64,000 nt of DNA, from the NCBI RefSeq assembly GCF_011064595.1, contig NZ_JAALJI010000002.1:124001-188000 (forward strand), written 5' to 3'. Positions 41,851 through 50,797 of this stretch are shown here, piece after piece; the first letter of the stretch is position 1, and each line of letters begins with the position of its first letter. This stretch comes from Paludisphaera soli. Its GTDB lineage: Bacteria > Planctomycetota > Planctomycetia > Isosphaerales > Isosphaeraceae. The position numbers and the translations under genes are program-made. The notes under the pieces are model-generated. The model had not been told where the DNA came from. It was given only the letters and a program-made list of their open reading frames with translations, and made no database searches.

Positions 41851-43005
41851 TCAGCCGGCGGCGAGCAGGATCTCCCGAAGGTGGGCGTCGGCGAGGACGA
41901 CGGGGTTGCCTTTCATGCTGCTGGCGTTGCGAGAGGCGACGATCACGGCATCCAGCTCGTCGGAGGTCGCGTCGGCGATCGGCAGCGGCCGGATGTTCAA
42001 CGTGTCGCAGAGGTTGCGGACGTAATAGACACCGTCGCGGGGCTCCGCGTCCGAAACGCCGGTCAGCATCCGGGCGACCTCGGCGTAACGCTTCAACGCG
42101 GGGTGATCGGCGGATTGTTTTTCGAGGGCTTGGATGTTCGCGTCCATGACGAAGGGGAGAAGGCGGGCGCAGATCGCGCCGTGGGGGACGCCGAAAGTCC
42201 CGCCCAGAACGCCGGCCAGGCCGTGGACCGCCCCGAGCTTGGCGTTCGCCAGGGCCAGGCCGCCGAGCAGCGAGGCCGTCGCCATGTCCTCGCGGGCCTC
42301 CCGGTCGCTTCCGTCTCGACAGGCCGCGGCCAGCGACCGCGCCGCGCGGGCGATCCCCTCGCGGCAGAAGCCATCGGTCAGGGGGTTGGCCCCGACGCCG
42401 ACGAACGGCTCGATGAGCTGCGTGAGGGCGTCCATCCCGGTGGTCGCGGTGATTTCGGGCGGCAGCGAAAGCGTCAAACTCGGGTCGACGACCGCGACGC
42501 GGGCGAGGAGCGCGGGACTTCTCAGGCTCACCTTCACCCGATGCTCGGGGACGTCGAGCACCGCGTTGCGCGTGACCTCGGAGCCGGTGCCGGCCGTGGT
42601 CGGGACGGCGACGAAAGGCAGGCCGGGGGCGGTCAGCTGCCGGCCCGCGCCGACGACTTCCAGGTGGTCCAGCAGGCCCCCGGGCTGCGTCGCCATCGCC
42701 GCCGCCGCCTTGCCGGCGTCGATCACGCTGCCGCCGCCGACGGCGATCACCAGGTCGCAGCCCTCGGCCCTCGCCAGGCCCACGGCGACCTCGACGGTCC
42801 GCACCGTCGGCTCGCCGTCGACGCGAAAGGCGACACTGTCTATTCCCTGCTCGGCGAGTTTCCCGCCGAGCGCCTCGCCGTGACGGCCCTCGCGGCCGAG
42901 CACCAGGAGCGCGGTCTTCCCCAGCTCCTTCGCCAGGGTCGGCACTTGGTCGAAGGCGCCCCAACCGAACACGATCCGGCCGGCGGTGGCGAACTCGAAG
43001 CTCAT
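41851..43005 (-). CDS. Iron-containing alcohol dehydrogenase
   Basis: A 384-residue group III alcohol dehydrogenase. The NAD site is in IAVGGGSVIDAGKAAA (about 95-110). The iron ligands are expected in GMDALTQLIEP and GAVHGLAGVLGGTFGVPHG, where Asp and three His residues occur at normal spacing. It reduces or oxidises small aldehydes and alcohols such as lactaldehyde. It overlaps the LsrG-like gene by four bases, so the two proteins likely work in one pathway. Confidence 0.93.
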   Translation of the reverse strand: MSFEFATAGRIVFGWGAFDQVPTLAKELGKTALLVLGREGRHGEALGGKLAEQGIDSVAFRVDGEPTVRTVEVAVGLARAEGCDLVIAVGGGSVIDAGKAAAAMATQPGGLLDHLEVVGAGRQLTAPGLPFVAVPTTAGTGSEVTRNAVLDVPEHRVKVSLRSPALLARVAVVDPSLTLSLPPEITATTGMDALTQLIEPFVGVGANPLTDGFCREGIARAARSLAAACRDGSDREAREDMATASLLGGLALANAKLGAVHGLAGVLGGTFGVPHGAICARLLPFVMDANIQALEKQSADHPALKRYAEVARMLTGVSDAEPRDGVYYVRNLCDTLNIRPLPIADATSDELDAVIVASRNASSMKGNPVVLADAHLREILLAAG

Positions 43006-43307
43006 GGCTGCGTGTCTTCGGGATAGACCTTCGCGTACTTGGCGGACGACCGGGCGCCGGCCTGCATGGCCGCGGCCTGCTCGGCCCAGGCGGCGTAATG
43101 CGCGGTCTCCTTGTGCAGCCCCAGGTCCTCGGGGCGTCGGTAGATCTCGAACAGCGCGAACTTCGTCGGGTCGTCGTGCTGCTGGAGGACGTCGAACCGC
43201 AGGCAGCCCGGCTCTTGCAGGCTGTTGCGGGAGTTCTCGACGCAAGCCGCCCGGAACGCCTCGACGCACTCCGGCTTGACCTGGATGTTGGCGATCACCA
43301 CGAACAT
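43002..43307 (-). CDS. LsrG/quinol monooxygenase-like ABM-fold protein
   Basis: A 101-residue antibiotic-biosynthesis-monooxygenase-fold protein. The segments GCLRFDVLQ, FALFEIY and LGLHKETAHYAAWAE closely follow LsrG, which processes phosphorylated autoinducer-2. ATG 43307 has GGAGGG upstream. The alcohol dehydrogenase starts inside its stop codon (ATGA overlap). Other Lsr genes are absent here, so a role in sugar-derived carbonyl metabolism is as likely as AI-2 processing. Confidence 0.88.
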   Translation of the reverse strand: MFVVIANIQVKPECVEAFRAACVENSRNSLQEPGCLRFDVLQQHDDPTKFALFEIYRRPEDLGLHKETAHYAAWAEQAAAMQAGARSSAKYAKVYPEDTQP

Positions 43308-43459
43308 GGACGACCCTCCGCGAGACGTTCGGGCGTGACGACGGCCCGAGGACGTCCGAGCGTATCCCCCCGTCTCCGAGGCCGCAAACTGCACGAAAGT
43401 CCACTCGCCGCAACGAAAGAACCCGGAGAGAAGGGGCGACTCCACGCGGATTTCAAGTT

Positions 43460-44974
43460 ATGGTCATGGCTATGGAACGGAAGATCGACCTGCTGCTGAG
43501 TGCGGCGGCCCTCCTGGTTCTGGGCTTCCTCGCGGCCGTGTATTCCAACGACCTCCCTTTGGGAGTCGCGGGCGAATGGAAGTGGCCGAGGATTCGGGCG
43601 TGGCCCTCGCCCGCCAGCCTGATGCTCGCCTCCGCCGGCCTGCTCGCCTATGGCGGGTTCGCGGCAGTCGGCTATCGGGCGCTGGGCGGGACGTCGCATC
43701 CCGTCGAAAGGCTTCGCGAGTCGGGCTGGGTCGCAGGCCTCGTCGCGTGCGCCGTGGCCGTCCAGGTGGGCTTCGCGATCGGGGCTCCCGAGGGATACGG
43801 GCTGACGCGATGGGGCGTCGTGCACTGCTTTCGCGAGGCCACGGGATACTACGATGTCGCCCGCGAGCACGCCGACGATCCCTGGGGTTTCTTGGCGGAC
43901 TATCCGACGTGGATCGAGGCGCAGGGGCCGGGCCATCTCGGCACCCACCCGCCTGGCCTGATCGCCCTGTATTCCGCTCTGCTCTCCCTGATGGAGCGGC
44001 ACGATTCGGTCGCCGATCGGCTCGTCGCGGCCGCGCCCGCCTCGATCGAGCGGGGGCTCCTCGACGTCGAGTTCCGGCAGGAGACGACGATCCCGACCCC
44101 CGACCGGGCGACGCTCTTGTTGGCCAGCCTCCTGACGCTGTTCGCCTGCGCCGGGACCGTGGCGCCGCTCTATCTCCTGGCGCGAGACTCCCTGTCTCCC
44201 CGCGCCGCCTGGGCGTCGGCGGCGTTCTGGCCCCTGGCCCCGGCCCTGAACCTGTTCCAGCCGCTCTCCGACGCCGCCTACCCCCTGCTCTCGGCGACCG
44301 CGCTGGCGACGGCTGCCTGGGCGGCGCGGTGGCGAGCGACCCCCGGGGCCTCGGCATGGGCGGCTGCCGCGGCGGCGATCGCGTCGGGGCTCGTGATGGC
44401 GTTCGGGATGATGTTCACCCTCGCGCTCCTGCCGATCGGCGTGATGGTCGCCCTGGTGGTGCTGACCACTCGGTCCCTGGCCTGGCCGCGACGGGTCGCC
44501 CTGATCGCCTGGATCGGGGCGGGGTTCGTCGTCGGAGTCGCGGCCGCCTGGATGGCGACCGGGGCCGATCCGCTGGTCGTCTGGTGGTGGAACCTGCGGA
44601 ACAACGCGAGCTTCTACGAGGGGGGTCGACGTTCCTACCTCACCTGGCTGCTCGTCAACCCCATCGAACTGGCGATCGCGGCGGGGCTCCCGGCCGTCGT
44701 GTGGGGACTGGGCCTGGCGATCGGCGACCGCCGAGCCGTCCCCCGAGCCGCCTGGTGCGGCCTCGCGGTGGTGCTGATCGCCGACCTGAGCGGCCGCAAC
44801 CTGGGCGAGGTCGCCCGGCTCTGGATGCTCTTCCTCCCTCCCCTGTTCACGGTCGCCGGCGCGTGCGTGGCGAGGTTCGGCGGCGGGGGGCAGGCGATCT
44901 TCGTCACCGTGCTTTTGATGGGGATCCAGACCCTGGGGCTCCAGTGCCTGACGCAGGTCGTCTATCCGCCCTGA
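43460..44974 (+). CDS. Polytopic membrane protein, GT-C-like
   Basis: A 504-residue protein with about eleven hydrophobic segments. The first large loop contains DYPTWIEAQGPGHLGTHPPG; the HPPG element is typical of ArnT/PMT-type GT-C glycosyltransferases. No soluble C-terminal domain. The start could be any of three in-frame ATGs (43460, 43466, 43472); none has a strong ribosome-binding site. The downstream gene is a glycosidase-like protein on the same strand. Confidence 0.8.
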   Translation: MVMAMERKIDLLLSAAALLVLGFLAAVYSNDLPLGVAGEWKWPRIRAWPSPASLMLASAGLLAYGGFAAVGYRALGGTSHPVERLRESGWVAGLVACAVAVQVGFAIGAPEGYGLTRWGVVHCFREATGYYDVAREHADDPWGFLADYPTWIEAQGPGHLGTHPPGLIALYSALLSLMERHDSVADRLVAAAPASIERGLLDVEFRQETTIPTPDRATLLLASLLTLFACAGTVAPLYLLARDSLSPRAAWASAAFWPLAPALNLFQPLSDAAYPLLSATALATAAWAARWRATPGASAWAAAAAAIASGLVMAFGMMFTLALLPIGVMVALVVLTTRSLAWPRRVALIAWIGAGFVVGVAAAWMATGADPLVVWWWNLRNNASFYEGGRRSYLTWLLVNPIELAIAAGLPAVVWGLGLAIGDRRAVPRAAWCGLAVVLIADLSGRNLGEVARLWMLFLPPLFTVAGACVARFGGGGQAIFVTVLLMGIQTLGLQCLTQVVYPP

Positions 44975-45049
44975 CCTGGGAACCCCTACAAACCGCATCG
45001 GGGCCGATCTACACTGGGCGAAGAGGTCCACTCCATCCCCCGAGGCGCC

Positions 45050-47443
45050 ATGAACTCCGCGACGCTCCTCCTCGCGACGGCCCTCCTCGCCGCCCTTGCC
45101 GAAGGCCCCGACGCTCGTCTCGAACCGGCCGCCGCCAGGCGGTTCCACGTCGTCCCCGACGAGGAGGCGACGCTGGAATGGAACGGCTCGGCCGTCGCGG
45201 CGCGAGACGGCCTCGACTACGTGGTCCGCGACTACCGAGGGGCCGAGGAGGCGCGGGCGAAGGCCGTGGCGACGCCGGGCGGAGTCCGGATCGCGCGGGC
45301 CTTCTCGCAGGGCTATCACGAGATCGAGTTCCCGGCGACCTCGCAACGGTTCGGGGTCGTCGCCCTGCCGAGGGCCGAGGGACCGCCCGATCCGTTCTTC
45401 GCGATCGACGGGGCGATGTCCTGGCTGGTGGACGACGACGCCACCCGCGACGAGCTGATCGCGATGGCCCGATCCCTCGGGCTGGCGATGATTCGCGAAC
45501 GCCTGACCTGGGGCGCGATCCAGCCCGAACCCGACCGCTGGGACTGGGAATCCGGGCCGAGGTTCGACCACCTCCGCGAGTCTTGCCGCCGGGCCGGCGT
45601 CCCCGTCCTGGAGATGGCCCACGACGCCCCCGCCTGGGCCGGCCGCGTCGGCAAGTATTCCCGGGACCTGGCGGCGACGGCCGACTCCTGGGCCGACATC
45701 GCCCGGCGCTGGGATCGCGCCTGGGGCGGGGTCGAGATCTGGAACGAGCCCGACATCAGCTTCGGCGGCGACATGCCCGGCGACCAGTACGCGGCCTACG
45801 CCAAGGCCGTGGCCTTCGGTCTGCGCCGGGCGTCGGCCCGCGCGCCGATTGTCGGCGGTGTGATGGCGCACCACACGCCCGAGTTCCTCAGGGCCTGCGT
45901 CGGGAGCGGGCTGCTCGACCGCGTCGACGCCTTCAGCTTCCACGACTACGGCACGGCCGAGAACTTCGAGGACGTCAACGCCCGGTTCCGCGAGTGGCTC
46001 CGCGACTCGGGCCGGGGCGACATGCCGCTCTGGATCACGGAATGCGGCCGGCCATGGAAACGCGGGCCCGATCGACCGCCCCTGGATCAGGACCTCGCCA
46101 GCGCCTCGCAGATCGTCCTGAAGGCGATAGAGGCGAAGGCGTGCGGCGTCGCCCGATTCTTCGCGTTCGTCTATCCGTTCTACGAGGAGAACACGAGCAA
46201 CTTCGGCGTCACGGACCGCACGGCGACGCCCCTGCGCGGCCTGGCCGCCTATGCGCAGGCGATCCGGGCGCTCGGCGGGTTATGCTATCTCGGCGACCTC
46301 CAGGTCGAAGACCCGAGGATCGTCCGCGTCCGCGTCTTCGGCGACGGCTCACGGGCCGTCGCGGTGCTCTGGTCCTCGACCGAGGCCCAGGGCGTCCGGC
46401 TGGACTCGACGCCCATCCGCCTGGAGGGCGCCGACGGCCGTCCCCTGCCCGTTCGCGAAGGCCGAATCGACCTGACGGACGGCCTCGCTTACGCCTGGTT
46501 CGACCGACCGGGGCTCGGCTCGCGGCTCGCACCTCGTACCCGGGCGATGGGCCTGCATCCGGCCGTAGGAGCCGCGACCGCCGGCGAGCCCGCCCCGATC
46601 GTGCTGAGGTATCGGTTCGATCCCGAGTTTTGCACGCCGACGTCGCTCGGCTACCATCTCAAGGCGGGCGTCGCGAGCCTCCCGGTGAACGTCGAGGTCG
46701 TCAACCTCGGCGACGAGGCCGAGACGATCGAATTGACCCTCGCGGTCGAGCGGTCCGGGGTCGAGACGCCGGCCGAGCCCCGCCGAGTCCAGGTCGGTCC
46801 CGGATCGACGTCGGTCGCGGGGTGGACCGTCGACCTGTCGGGCTCGTTCGCGGACTTCCGCCCGGCCCGGCTGGTCGCGACGGCTCGCGGCGCGAGTGGG
46901 CTCCGCGATCGGCTCGCCCTGGCGATCCTCGGCGAGCCGACCCTCGACGAGGCCCTCGCCCGCCCGTCGCGCACGGCCCGGCTGCCGATCGAGGACCTGG
47001 GCCGATGGGCCCCCAACATCGGTGCCGGGGGACGGATGGAGATGCGCTCCGCAGGGACCGCCGGCTGGGGGCTGGCCGTGCGTCACGAGCGCGGCTCCGA
47101 CCGCTGGGCCTATCCCTTCTTCCGGCTCCCCGACTCCGTCGACCTGGCCGACGCCCGCGGGCTCATCGTTCGGGCCCGATGCCGGGCGAAGGGCGACGTC
47201 CGCGTCTTCTTGTGGGAGGGGGATTCGGGGGTCGGCTACATCAACGGCACCGGCCTGATCCCCGCCGACGGCGGATGGCACGTCGTCCGGCTGGATTTCG
47301 ACGCCATGCAGGCCAGCTCGGCGAACGCCCCGGACCCGGATGGCAGGCTCGACCGCGGGGCGGTGCGGAAGCTGAGCATCGGCCTGAACAGCGCCGAGGA
47401 CGCCAACGACCTGGAAGTCGGCGACATCTACGTCGCCTGGTGA
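45050..47443 (+). CDS. Exported glycoside hydrolase-like TIM-barrel protein
   Basis: A 797-residue protein with a signal peptide (about 1-18). The TIM barrel (about 115-430) has clan GH-A features: the acid/base Glu in EIWNEPDISFGG (near residue 233) and the nucleophile Glu in PLWITECGRPW (near residue 330), with SFHDYG between. Similarity is closest to GH39/GH5-type barrels. The C-terminal 350 residues are beta-rich, possibly two beta-sandwich domains, the last ending in NDLEVGDIYVAW. The substrate is unknown. Confidence 0.86.
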   Translation: MNSATLLLATALLAALAEGPDARLEPAAARRFHVVPDEEATLEWNGSAVAARDGLDYVVRDYRGAEEARAKAVATPGGVRIARAFSQGYHEIEFPATSQRFGVVALPRAEGPPDPFFAIDGAMSWLVDDDATRDELIAMARSLGLAMIRERLTWGAIQPEPDRWDWESGPRFDHLRESCRRAGVPVLEMAHDAPAWAGRVGKYSRDLAATADSWADIARRWDRAWGGVEIWNEPDISFGGDMPGDQYAAYAKAVAFGLRRASARAPIVGGVMAHHTPEFLRACVGSGLLDRVDAFSFHDYGTAENFEDVNARFREWLRDSGRGDMPLWITECGRPWKRGPDRPPLDQDLASASQIVLKAIEAKACGVARFFAFVYPFYEENTSNFGVTDRTATPLRGLAAYAQAIRALGGLCYLGDLQVEDPRIVRVRVFGDGSRAVAVLWSSTEAQGVRLDSTPIRLEGADGRPLPVREGRIDLTDGLAYAWFDRPGLGSRLAPRTRAMGLHPAVGAATAGEPAPIVLRYRFDPEFCTPTSLGYHLKAGVASLPVNVEVVNLGDEAETIELTLAVERSGVETPAEPRRVQVGPGSTSVAGWTVDLSGSFADFRPARLVATARGASGLRDRLALAILGEPTLDEALARPSRTARLPIEDLGRWAPNIGAGGRMEMRSAGTAGWGLAVRHERGSDRWAYPFFRLPDSVDLADARGLIVRARCRAKGDVRVFLWEGDSGVGYINGTGLIPADGGWHVVRLDFDAMQASSANAPDPDGRLDRGAVRKLSIGLNSAEDANDLEVGDIYVAW

Positions 47444-47455
47444 CGACGGTCCTGC

Positions 47456-47851
47456 TCAGGAGGGGCAGGACTTCTCGGGCCGCACGCGGGCCAGGAGAGA
47501 GACCAGGTCGTCCTTCGCCACCGGCTTGACCAGGTGGTCGGAGAAGCAGGGATGGGCCCAGGCCTCGTCGTCCGGGCCGTGACCGGACACGGCGATCAGG
47601 GCCGCGCGATCCAGGCCGTCTTTCCGCATCGATTCGGCCACGGCGCAACCGTCGATGTCCGGCAACGAGAGGTCGAGCAGGACGACGTCGGGATCGTAGC
47701 CTTTCGCCTTCAGGAGGGCCGAACGGCCGTCGTAGGCCACCGCCACGTCGTAGCCGTGCATCCGGAGGAGCATCGCGGTCGTATCGGCGGTGTCGCGGTT
47801 GTCGTCGACGATCAACACGCGCGAACCTATCGAAGGTGCCAGCTTTTTCAT
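47456..47851 (-). CDS. Orphan single-domain response regulator
   Basis: A 131-residue CheY-like receiver with no output domain. The acidic pair is in VLIVDDNRDTADT, the phosphoacceptor Asp in VVLLDLSLPDIDG (near residue 65), and the conserved Lys in DHLVKPVAKDD. No kinase gene is adjacent. It is similar to the receiver of the hybrid kinase at 24985-26931, including the HLVKPV end. Confidence 0.92.
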   Translation of the reverse strand: MKKLAPSIGSRVLIVDDNRDTADTTAMLLRMHGYDVAVAYDGRSALLKAKGYDPDVVLLDLSLPDIDGCAVAESMRKDGLDRAALIAVSGHGPDDEAWAHPCFSDHLVKPVAKDDLVSLLARVRPEKSCPS

Positions 47852-48388
47852 GGGCGGAACTCCAGCCGTCTTGGACGGACTCCCAGCAGCGTCCGGCTTA
47901 CCCGACTCATGGATGCAAATCCAGGGCCGGCGTGCCCCTCAATTTCGATCCGCCGCGCGGCGCCGCGCGTCTGCGGTGTTCAACCCCGCTTCGCCGCCGG
48001 CCCCTTCCCATCGGGCCGGCAGTGGGCCGAGGGCGAGATTCCGCCGGGCTCTCGGCCCGAGTCCGGCGGGTGCGGAATCGTTCGACTCGGAGGGGCGAAT
48101 TCAGGCTTTGTCGTCACGTCGGAGTTTAACTAATGGTATCATCAGACGGCGGTCGACGACGAAGAAATTCGCCAAGAAACGCTCTCTTCGCTTGATTGAG
48201 CGAGACACCGACCCCTTTTTGATGCAACGACGCAACACGAAGCCCGCTCGACCACGCCTGCATGCGAACCCCCCGGGTGTCCGCCGACGTCGGCAAGGCC
48301 GGCCGGCTCGCGACGAAGAACCTTCGTCGCGAGGCCTCGGACGGTCCCGGGTGGCGGCGGTCGATTAGGAAGTCCGAGGGAGATTGCG
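47852..48388. other. 537-base intergenic region
   Basis: No convincing gene. A less GC-rich patch at 48100-48240 probably holds a promoter for the small membrane protein gene, but no clear -35/-10 pair was found. A strong hairpin is listed at 48307-48333. Confidence 0.5.
48307..48333 (+). repeat. Perfect 12-bp hairpin in the leader of a small membrane-protein gene
   Basis: CTCGCGACGAAG and CTTCGTCGCGAG pair around loop AAC. It lies 55 bases upstream of the ATG at 48389, with no U-tract. It may be a leader attenuator, a processing site or a protein-binding palindrome. Confidence 0.6.
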
Positions 48389-48643
48389 ATGAAGCCGATG
48401 TTCGTCGACGTCCGAAGCGGCGTGAAGAACGTGCACTGGATCAAGTTCGTCGTCTTCTCGATCAGCGTGATCGTGATCGGCGTCGTGCTTGGCATGCTGG
48501 CCGACTATCTGATCCTGGGTCGCTACGCCTTCGGGGCGCCGATGGTCGGGGGGACGCTGGGATTGCTGATCGTGGTGCGGCTCCTGATCCGGATCGTGGG
48601 CTATCAGCCGATCGAGGTCGAGAGCGACATCGAGGCGGGCTGA
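48389..48643 (+). CDS. Small two-helix membrane protein
   Basis: An 84-residue protein with two membrane helices (about 18-41 and 50-67). The start has GAGGGAGA upstream. Not recognised as a named family. Codon use matches neighbouring genes. It stands alone between the response regulator (minus) and gamma-glutamyltransferase (minus). Confidence 0.75.
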   Translation: MKPMFVDVRSGVKNVHWIKFVVFSISVIVIGVVLGMLADYLILGRYAFGAPMVGGTLGLLIVVRLLIRIVGYQPIEVESDIEAG

Positions 48644-48660
48644 ATCCGGGCCCGGACCGA

Positions 48661-48691
48661 CCGCTCCCCTCGGCGGCGCCGAGGGGAGCGG
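48661..48691. terminator. Perfect 14-bp bidirectional hairpin between convergent genes
   Basis: CCGCTCCCCTCGGC and GCCGAGGGGAGCGG pair perfectly around loop GGC. It lies 17 bases after one stop and 12 before the other. There is no U-tract. It is the strongest hairpin in the window. Confidence 0.7.
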
Positions 48692-48703
48692 CGGGCTCGG
48701 GGC

Positions 48704-50479
48704 TCAGTCGCCCGAGGCCTTGGTGGTGGCCCGACGACGGTCGGGCGCCCCATAAAGGCGTCCGTCGGCGGGATCGACGGCGATCGAGTTGGCGTTCCCC
48801 TGACGGTCGGCGATCCGCCACTTGTGGCCCGCCTCGGACAGGGCCTTCAACGTGGCCTCCGGCCAGGACCGCCCTTCCAGGACGAGGACGTCCGGGAACC
48901 AGGAGTGGTGGGTCCGGGGGGCGTCCACCGCGGCCTGGGGTTCCAGGCCGAACTCCAGGACGTTGAGCACCACCCAGAGGGTCGTGTTGGGGATCGTCCG
49001 ACCTCCCGGCGAGCCGGTGACCAGGCGGACCTTGCCGTCCTTCAGGACGAGCGTCGGGCACTGGGAGCTGAGCATCCGCTTTCCCGGCGCGATCTGGTTG
49101 GGATAGGTGCCGATCGAACCGGCGTCGTCGGTCCGGCCCGGCCTGAGGTTGAAGTCTCCCATCTCGTTGTTGAGCAGGAATCCCGCGCCCTTGACCACGG
49201 CCTTGGCGCCGTAGCTGTCCTCCAGCGTGTAGGTCATCGCCACCGCCCCGCCTTCCCCGTCGACCACCGAGAAGTGGGTCGTGTGATCCGGCTCGGTCGC
49301 CAGGATCGGGAATGGGGCCAGGTCGGCGCTGGGGGTCGCGCGGGAGTCGTCGATCGTGCGGGCCAGCTCGTCGGCGGCGGCCTTGGAGGCCAGTTCGGCG
49401 AACGGGACGTCCACGAAGTCGGGGTCGGCCAGGCGGGTCGCGCGGGTGTAGTAGGCGCGGCGCATGGCCTCGGTCACGCGGTGCAGGGTCCTCGGCGACT
49501 GCGGGCCGTCGGCCTTGAGGTCGTACCGCTCCAGGATGTTGAGCATCTGGCAGAGGACGACCCCGCCGGACGACGCCGGGCCGATGCCGTAGACGTCGCA
49601 GCCGCGGAACGTCGTCTTCACCGGGGGCCGCTCCTTGGCGCGATAGTCGGCCAGGTCCTTGCGGGTGATCCGGCCGTCGTTTTCGAACATGTAGGTCGCG
49701 ATCAGGTCGGCCGTGCGGCCGGTGTAGAACTCGTCGGGGCCGTTCGCGGCGATCCGTTCGAGGGTCGCGGCGAGGTCCGGCTGCACGAGCCGGTCGCCCC
49801 CCTTCCAGGGCTGGCCGTCGGGCTTGCCGAAGGCGGCGACGGACTCGGGGAAGTCGGCCAGGCGGTCGCCCCCGCGGCCCCGGCCCGCATCGGCGTTGCG
49901 CGGCCTCAGGTGGGCGTTGAGCGCGGCGGCCAGCTCGTCCGAGATCGGGAAGCCCTCGCGCGCCAGCTTGACGGCGGGGGGGACCAGGTCGCGCCAGGGG
50001 AGCCTGCCCCACTTCGCGTGGGCCGCCCCCAGCCCGCGGACGGTCCCCGGGACGCCCGCCGCCCAGGCCCCGGAACGGTGTCGGGGGCGGAGTTTGCCGT
50101 CGGCGTCGAGATACATGCGGGGCGTGGCCGAGCTCGGCGCGGTCTCGCGGAAGTCGAGGCTCACGACCTCTTTCGAGCCCGGCAGATACGCCACGATGAA
50201 CCCGCCGCCGCCGAGGTTGCCGGCCTCCGGCAGGGTCACGGCCATGGCGAACGCCGTGGCGACCGCCGCGTCGATCGCGTTGCCCCCCGCGCGGAGGACG
50301 TCCCGGCCGACGTCGGCCGCGTGGGCCTCCTGCGCGGAGACCGCGTGCCTGGCGAACGCCTGGGCCTTCGCGCCCGGCTCGACCGGCGCCTGCCCGAACG
50401 CCGCGACGGGGAACACCGCCGCGAGCAACCAGCCCGCCGACCAACCGGCCCGGGCCCTCGAAACATCGCGATATGCCAT
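48704..50479 (-). CDS. ggt: Gamma-glutamyltransferase
   Basis: A 591-residue exported enzyme that cleaves or transfers the gamma-glutamyl group of glutathione. A signal peptide occupies about 1-30. The proenzyme would cut itself before the catalytic Thr in DHTTHFSVVDGEGGAVAMT (near residue 400). The GSPGG oxyanion element and LGGGGFIV are clear. Length is normal. It is divergent from the peptidyl-prolyl isomerase gene. Confidence 0.95.
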   Translation of the reverse strand: MAYRDVSRARAGWSAGWLLAAVFPVAAFGQAPVEPGAKAQAFARHAVSAQEAHAADVGRDVLRAGGNAIDAAVATAFAMAVTLPEAGNLGGGGFIVAYLPGSKEVVSLDFRETAPSSATPRMYLDADGKLRPRHRSGAWAAGVPGTVRGLGAAHAKWGRLPWRDLVPPAVKLAREGFPISDELAAALNAHLRPRNADAGRGRGGDRLADFPESVAAFGKPDGQPWKGGDRLVQPDLAATLERIAANGPDEFYTGRTADLIATYMFENDGRITRKDLADYRAKERPPVKTTFRGCDVYGIGPASSGGVVLCQMLNILERYDLKADGPQSPRTLHRVTEAMRRAYYTRATRLADPDFVDVPFAELASKAAADELARTIDDSRATPSADLAPFPILATEPDHTTHFSVVDGEGGAVAMTYTLEDSYGAKAVVKGAGFLLNNEMGDFNLRPGRTDDAGSIGTYPNQIAPGKRMLSSQCPTLVLKDGKVRLVTGSPGGRTIPNTTLWVVLNVLEFGLEPQAAVDAPRTHHSWFPDVLVLEGRSWPEATLKALSEAGHKWRIADRQGNANSIAVDPADGRLYGAPDRRRATTKASGD

Positions 50480-50797
50480 CGGCTCGTCCGTCCCGCCCTG
50501 AATGCGTGCGTTGCGTCGTCTGGCGTCGCCCGCCCTCGGGGCGGGATTCTCCCGGGGCCCAGTCTAGCAGGTCGCCGGAGGCGTCGGGAGTCTCGCTCGT
50601 CGCCGAGGCCTCGGACGCGCCGCGGGCGAGCCGGATCGCCCGAGCCGGCGGGTGCGGGCTGGCCGGAGTGAGAAGTAATTCAGGCGACGGATCTTGAGGT
50701 TGACCGATGGGCCCCGAAGGCCTAGATTCTCGGCCGTTTCGTCCGCGGACTTGAGACGATCTCGAACACGACCTACGGAATGGGGAGAAGCATCACG
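50480..50797. other. 318-base divergent intergenic region
   Basis: No gene. It separates ggt (minus) from the isomerase gene (plus). A good promoter-like pair for the isomerase gene is listed at 50700-50728. Nothing clear was seen for ggt. Confidence 0.55.
50700..50728 (+). promoter_or_regulatory. Candidate sigma-70 promoter of the SurA-like isomerase gene
   Basis: TTGACC (50700-50705, 5 of 6) and TAGATT (50723-50728, 4 of 6) are separated by the ideal 17 bases. The predicted leader is about 60 bases. Confidence 0.5.

Noticed and set aside
47790-48368. Open frames in the gap after the orphan response regulator
   Set aside because: They are Arg/Pro/Ala-rich and without ribosome-binding sites. 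They cross the hairpin and the AT-rich patch without codon bias.
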